This document shows positions 60,406 through 64,000 of a stretch of 64,000 nt of DNA, one piece after another. Below the pieces are notes generated by a model. It did not search any database, had not been told where the DNA came from, and saw only the letters and a program-made list of their open reading frames with translations. This DNA is from Euborellia annulipes (taxonomy: Eukaryota; Arthropoda; Insecta; Dermaptera; Anisolabididae): the NCBI GenBank assembly GCA_023213315.1, contig JAKCPI010000502.1, forward strand, positions 1 to 64,000, written 5' to 3'. Made by a program: the position numbers and the translations under genes. Within the stretch, counting starts at the first letter, position 1. Each line of letters opens with the position of its first letter.

Positions 60406-62175
60406 CTAAAAAAAAATATTTAATTATTAAATATATAGATAGGTTAGTGATAATAGAGTTCAAATAAAACTTAGAGAAAGATAAAAGATATAATATGCAT
60501 CTACTGGTATAAAAATAAAAATAAATTTTGTTAAAAATTATATTTATGTGAATAAAAAAAAGAAAAAACAAAAATTTAATACAGTAGAATTCCAATAATC
60601 GGAAGTACAAAATTAAGAAAAATTTTCTCTGGGGACTGACAAATTTGTACGAATTAGCCGGAAATACGAAATAGCGGGATTCCACTGTATCATATTTTAT
60701 TTATTCTTATGAATATGTAGTGGTGCTTTTAAAGAATATTCTTTAAGCATTTTCTTATGCCAATTTAAACCCCATTCATATTCATAATGAAATTAAACGA
60801 AATGAGAAGAAAGTCAAAGATAATAAATAAAATTTAATTTATTTGCCATTATTTTGAGTTCCGATTATCCGAAGTCATATCCCAGATAGCACAGTACGTC
60901 TTATGTACGTACATAAGACGTACTGTGCTATCTGGGATGATTTTAATAGTAAAATACATCGGTTTTGAATTAAAATCATCTCATTACATTTAACATTCTG
61001 TTATTTTAAGGTGCGTACACATCTGCGCTCTGCTTCGCTCGCGAGCACCATGTTCGTTGTTTTGAGATGCTCGCGAGCTGCTCGCCGCGATCCATCTCTT
61101 TTGATCGAGGCAGGTTCGTCAAAATAAATAATTTCAACGAACATGGGACGAGCAACGAACACGACCCGCGAACTGCTCGCGAGCGGAGCAGAGCGCAGAT
61201 GTGTACGCACCTTTATTTGATATTATAATCGGTGGTCGAAACTCTTGCAAATAAATCAACTTTTATTTATTAAGTTTGCCTGCTAATTTGCTTATTTTTC
61301 TCAATTTATCCAGCCATCAACATCTACTTATATTTATTTAAATTGATTTTTTTTTTTAATTATATATATTATATCTATTATATTTTTTTTAATTATATTT
61401 TGACAAAAATTTTTTTTTATTAATCCCCTCTTCTCCCTAGATGGATATTAGAAGTTTAATTTCTACTAAATTTTGGTTCAGGAGATGCTAAGAAAATATA
61501 CTTCTCGATAAATATTTGTGCGTTAAATTTTTTCATTCTTCTTTTAATCTTCAAATAGACTTATTTCAGCTCAAAGTCCCAAGGGGACGGGGTTGAACAA
61601 GTAAATTTACCCCTGCACACAAATATACAATTAGAGCGCTAAATAGTCCTTTAATAAAAATTACTCGACTAAGTGAACGATTTAAGATTGAATTTAATTG
61701 AGAATTCAGACATTCTTTTAAAATTCGTACATTAATACCTCTCAAATTGGAGACTAAATAATTTGGCAATTACCTTAGCTCGTCTATAATCTTCATAATA
61801 ATCCTGTGAATCCATAAGGACGTGTTCGCGAAAGAGTCGATCTCCAATACCCCCACTGGGAATCCCAGCAGGAGGAATGGAAGCTGCTATTTTGACGGCC
61901 GCTTTGGTTGGATCCTTGGGCAGTTGTTTTATCGCCGGAGCAGGTTGAACACGTTGATATGCTTCTCCTCCTCCAGCACCACATCGGCATAGTGTGTCCA
62001 GGCCGTTACGTTTTGCACAATTACAGTTTTTGATCAGTTCACTTGCTAAGATTTTTGCTCCCAATGGCTTCTGTAAATTCAAATGAAATTAATAACTTCG
62101 TACTCTTTTATTATATAAATTTTACCAATAATCTTCAAAGTTGAAAGGTTCTTATACGAATTCTGACTTCATCAT
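58081..62175 (-). CDS. gene A: large Gln/Met/Asn/Pro-rich protein, function unknown (three exons)
   Basis: Exons 62175-62158 (proposed), 62070-61774 and 60405-58081, all phase 0, about 879 residues. Exon 2 has L-A-S-E-L-I ... K-R-N-G-L-D-T-L-C-R-C-G-A-G-G-G, paralogous to gene B exon 2. Exon 3 (774 residues) holds a PPPPPP stretch, tandem MPMQQQ repeats near residues 200-267, a basic segment (GRRQRSPDR), an acidic one (NEEDDEEN), Tyr/Asn/Pro-rich stretches, a CQCKNCQRK cluster near residue 500, repeats built on HTAQMNYPQQ, and a charged C-terminus (AIKDKILASAMEIARPAHE). Mostly disordered. It lies head-to-tail with gene B, consistent with tandem duplication. No domain family is recognised. Confidence 0.82.
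60582..60687. mobile_element. pogo-like MITE
   Basis: Termini CAGTAGAATTCC and GGGATTCCACTG, flanked by TA on both sides (60580-60581, 60688-60689). This fits the Tc1/mariner pogo group (TA target, CAGTAGAATCCC-type ends). It lies in gene A intron 2. Confidence 0.75.
60879..60938. repeat. 60-bp perfect palindrome
   Basis: ATCCCAGATAGCACAGTACG, TCTTATGTAC then its exact reverse complement with no spacer. In gene A intron 2. Probably two abutting ends of a MITE. Confidence 0.9.
61008..61213. mobile_element. MITE with GC-rich inverted ends
   Basis: AAGGTGCGTACACATCTGCG, CTCTGC at the left and GCAGAGCGCAGATGTGTACG, CACCTT at the right; inner arms GCTCGCGAG/CTCGCGAGC and ATGTTCGTTG/CAACGAACATG. 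The left flank is TTAA-like and the right is TTTA, so a TTAA duplication with one change is possible. In gene A intron 2. Confidence 0.75.
61774..62070 (-). CDS. gene A exon 2, conserved KRNGLD/CRC module
   Basis: Acceptor GAATTTACAG, donor AAG|GTAATT; 99 codons. KPLGAKILASELIKNCNCA, KRNGLDTLCRCGAGGG, then a Pro/Ala linker, an SGGIGDRLFREHVLM segment and DYYEDYRRAK. A C-N-C pair precedes the C-R-C, giving two CxC motifs that gene B has in part only. Confidence 0.88.
62158..62175 (-). CDS. gene A exon 1, proposed start
   Basis: ATG-ATG-AAG-TCA-GAA-TTC then GTATAAG. It gives six codons, phase 0, with an 87-bp intron to exon 2. Gene B also has a six-codon first exon in phase 0 at the same relative place, which supports the call. 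The donor is not optimal and an alternative first exon further upstream is possible. Confidence 0.45.
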
Positions 62176-62437
62176 GGCTTTCAACCAATTAAAAGTGGAA
62201 GCTAGTTTTATTTCAAATCTATTTTGTCATTTACAAGGGGACGGCCAAGTGAGTATATCACGGATTCGTTTGAAAAAAATTGAGGTGATACTTTGAGCCA
62301 AAAAAATGTTCACGTGTTTCGACGTTTTACTCCATAGAGCCCCGATTGGCCAAAAAAAAATAAATAAATACCGAAACAATTTTCGCGCTTTCAAGTAGTT
62401 TCTGTTTGAAATATTACGTAACAGTCAGCTGTGGCTA
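62176..62437. other. region upstream of gene A
   Basis: The probable 5' UTR/promoter side of gene A. I see no clear TATA box or initiator; the sequence is AT-rich. Confidence 0.3.
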
Positions 62438-63125
62438 GGCTGGTAGCGTAGCCAACTGGTAAGTATGTGGTCCCGGGTTCAAACGACGGAGGATGCAATT
62501 TTTTTTTTTTTTTTTATCTTTTATATGTTATTATAACAAACAATATATTTAAAACTGTTTCATATTATTTTTTTTTTTATATTTTATTATTTTTTTTAGT
62601 AATTAAATTTTAAAATTTTTTTACGAGTTTCATTAGTACTGTACAGACAGTACATTGCTTCTCTCCTGAAATCCGAAAACAAAAATGTGCATGTAAAAAA
62701 ATATCCTTTATAAACTGTGCTAATTGTCGCCTTTTTATTTGTTTTGCATGTTATCTATATTAGCTTGACTGTACCTAATTTTTTTTATCAAATATAAGCA
62801 AATAAATTTTTTATTAATTTCATGTAATTATTTAATTAATGGATTATTTTATGCCTTCTTTATTTCTTCATATATTTAAATACTGTAATAAATGATATTT
62901 TCTTCATACATTTAAATTAAATTTTAATTTTAAGGTAATAAATAAACTCGAAAAACAATTTTAAAAAAATTTTAAAATTTAATTACTAAAAAAATAATAA
63001 TATGAAACAGTTTTAAATATATTGTTTGTTACGGTAACATAAAAAGATTAAAAAAAAAAAAAAATTGCAAACTCCGTCGTTCGAACCCGGGACCACATAC
63101 TTACCAGTCGGCTACGCTACCATCC
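62438..63125. mobile_element. fold-back element with tRNA-like ends
   Basis: The left arm starts GGTAGCGTAGCCAACTGGTA, AGTATGTGGTCCCGGGTTCA. The right arm ends with the inverse (TGAACCCGGGACC-type, GGCTACGCTACC), with the B-box GGTTCGAAC on the minus strand. Arms of about 190 bp continue through poly-T, AACAAACAATATATTTAAAA and CTGTTTCATATTATT. The interior is about 310 bp. It looks like two inverted SINE-type copies or a fold-back built from them. Confidence 0.7.
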
Positions 63126-63685
63126 TTTTTTTTTTTTATATGTTTATTTATTTGCCTTTAAAAAAAAAATGATACATGTGGGAAAAAAACCCCAAATAAA
63201 CAAGGGATTACATTTTTGTTTTATAAATTTTTTGGCCGTTTTTTCCGGCTCTCAAAATTTGAACATTATTGTCTTTTTATATATTTTTTTTTTTCCTCTT
63301 TTTTTTTAACACTTTTGTGTTTTTGTTTTTATTTCTCTTGATGAGGAAAAGGCTGTGAAAAAACCTCATCTGTTTTTCTTTTAACACTAAAAATACAAAC
63401 TTAACAATATTTATAACAACATGATAAAAACAATATAGAAACAAAAAAAAAAAATAACAACAAAAAAAAAAAGAAAAAAAAAATGAAGATGATGGTTACA
63501 AATATTTTTCTTCTTTCTTTTTTTTTTTTTTTAATATAATCTTAATAATTATATAATAATATTGATATAATCTGATCCTTATTTTATACTTAAATTTTAA
63601 AATAATAAATTTATAATACACTTCCTTAGTACTGAAGAAAGGTCGTAATGCATATGATAAAATAATACTTATTAATATAATTTTA
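63126..63685. other. AT-rich 3' flank of gene C
   Basis: Poly-A and poly-T rich sequence, presumably 3' UTR of gene C and intergenic DNA. ATAAAA-type polyadenylation signals are present but none is clearly preferred. Confidence 0.35.
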
Positions 63686-64000
63686 CTAAATCCACCAATA
63701 TTTTTCTTTGCTTTTCTTTTCTTTCCTATCCTTATCCGAAATTGACATTTCGAACCTCCATCCCCTGTTTGGGTCAGACCCCTTCAAGAAAGGTTCATAG
63801 TCAATTTTTTTATCGTTTTTTTTTCTGTATATGTGATACATTATTGGAATGTTGTCCTCATCTTGGATATAGCCCAAGTTATCCATATAAAGGAAAGCTT
63901 CGGGTGGGATGTATCCCGTTTTTAAGGTTTTTTCAAAATATAGTTCGTTGGGATATAGGGCACCGAAAATTAGGCCATTCTCCTTGACTTTGGACGCATG
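63686..64000 (-). CDS. gene C, terminal exon (partial), unknown protein
   Basis: On the minus strand a frame is open from the window edge to a TAG at 63688-63686, about 104 codons. It includes SKVKENGLIFGALYPNELYF, TLKTGYIPPEAFLYMDNLGY, IPIMYHIYRKKND, DPNRGWRFEMSISD and a Lys-rich end. Balanced composition and aromatic residues contrast with the low-complexity frames around it. The upstream part lies beyond the window. No splice donor before the stop links it to gene A. No family recognised. Confidence 0.65.
   Translation of the reverse strand, partial: HASKVKENGLIFGALYPNELYFEKTLKTGYIPPEAFLYMDNLGYIQDEDNIPIMYHIYRKKNDKKIDYEPFLKGSDPNRGWRFEMSISDKDRKEKKSKEKYWWI

Noticed and set aside
58399..60423. 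Long plus-strand open frames rich in Leu, Ile, His and Arg opposite gene A
   Set aside because: They are antisense shadows of CAG/CAA/AAT-rich coding repeats; no splice or start context and transmembrane-like composition explained by the complement of Gln/Asn/Met codons.
1..64000. CRISPR array, bacterial operons, rRNA genes
   Set aside because: No regularly spaced direct repeats with unique spacers, no Shine-Dalgarno-linked gene runs, no rRNA-like segment; all evidence points to a eukaryotic nuclear genome.

Overview
The window is strongly AT-rich metazoan DNA, probably from an arthropod. It has no operons, protein-coding sequence is split by introns with GT/AG borders, and most of the length is mobile DNA: tRNA-derived SINEs, cut-and-paste transposon relics with 8-bp or TTAA duplications, a Penelope-like retroelement (PLE), fold-back elements and microsatellites. 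No sequence here pins the species, so the arthropod call is an inference.

Layout. 1-9 kb: repeats (SINE, hAT-like relic, a TTAA-flanked element, a fold-back, and copies of a repeat family called R1 here, which starts with a TACTTTCTC hairpin). 9.2-12.8 kb: plus-strand segments with splice-like borders, possibly an uncharacterised gene or long non-coding RNA. 13-31 kb: MITEs, SINEs and several palindromic elements carrying hammerhead ribozyme (HHR) motifs. 31.2-33.35 kb: a composite element whose inverted ends are arrays of a roughly 20-bp minisatellite. 33.83-36.42 kb: a PLE with reverse transcriptase plus GIY-YIG endonuclease, long inverted repeats, an HHR in each arm and an 11-bp target duplication. 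36.4-51.5 kb: more nested SINEs, R1 copies, a 0.9-kb palindrome and HHR palindromes. 52-62.2 kb: two head-to-tail minus-strand genes (gene A 58081-62175, gene B 52196-56727). 63.69-64 kb: the last exon of a third minus-strand gene (gene C), cut by the window edge.

Genes A and B appear to be tandem paralogues. Each starts with a very short coding exon, followed by an exon with the same A-S-x-L ... K-R-N-G-L-D ... C-R-C ... G-G-G signature, then large low-complexity exons rich in Gln, Asn, Pro and Met. All reconstructed introns are phase 0. Their function is not recognisable.

The most distinctive feature is the number and diversity of HHR motifs: about twenty at ten or so loci, in at least eight sequence families. 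They share CUGANGA, usually one extra nucleotide (mostly U), a stem II of variable sequence but conserved pairing, GAAA, a two-base-pair stem III and a compensated stem I. Several lie in 250-370-bp palindromes flanked by 11-20-bp target duplications, with a lopsided extension on one side, as in the PLE here. They look like small non-autonomous relatives of Penelope elements.
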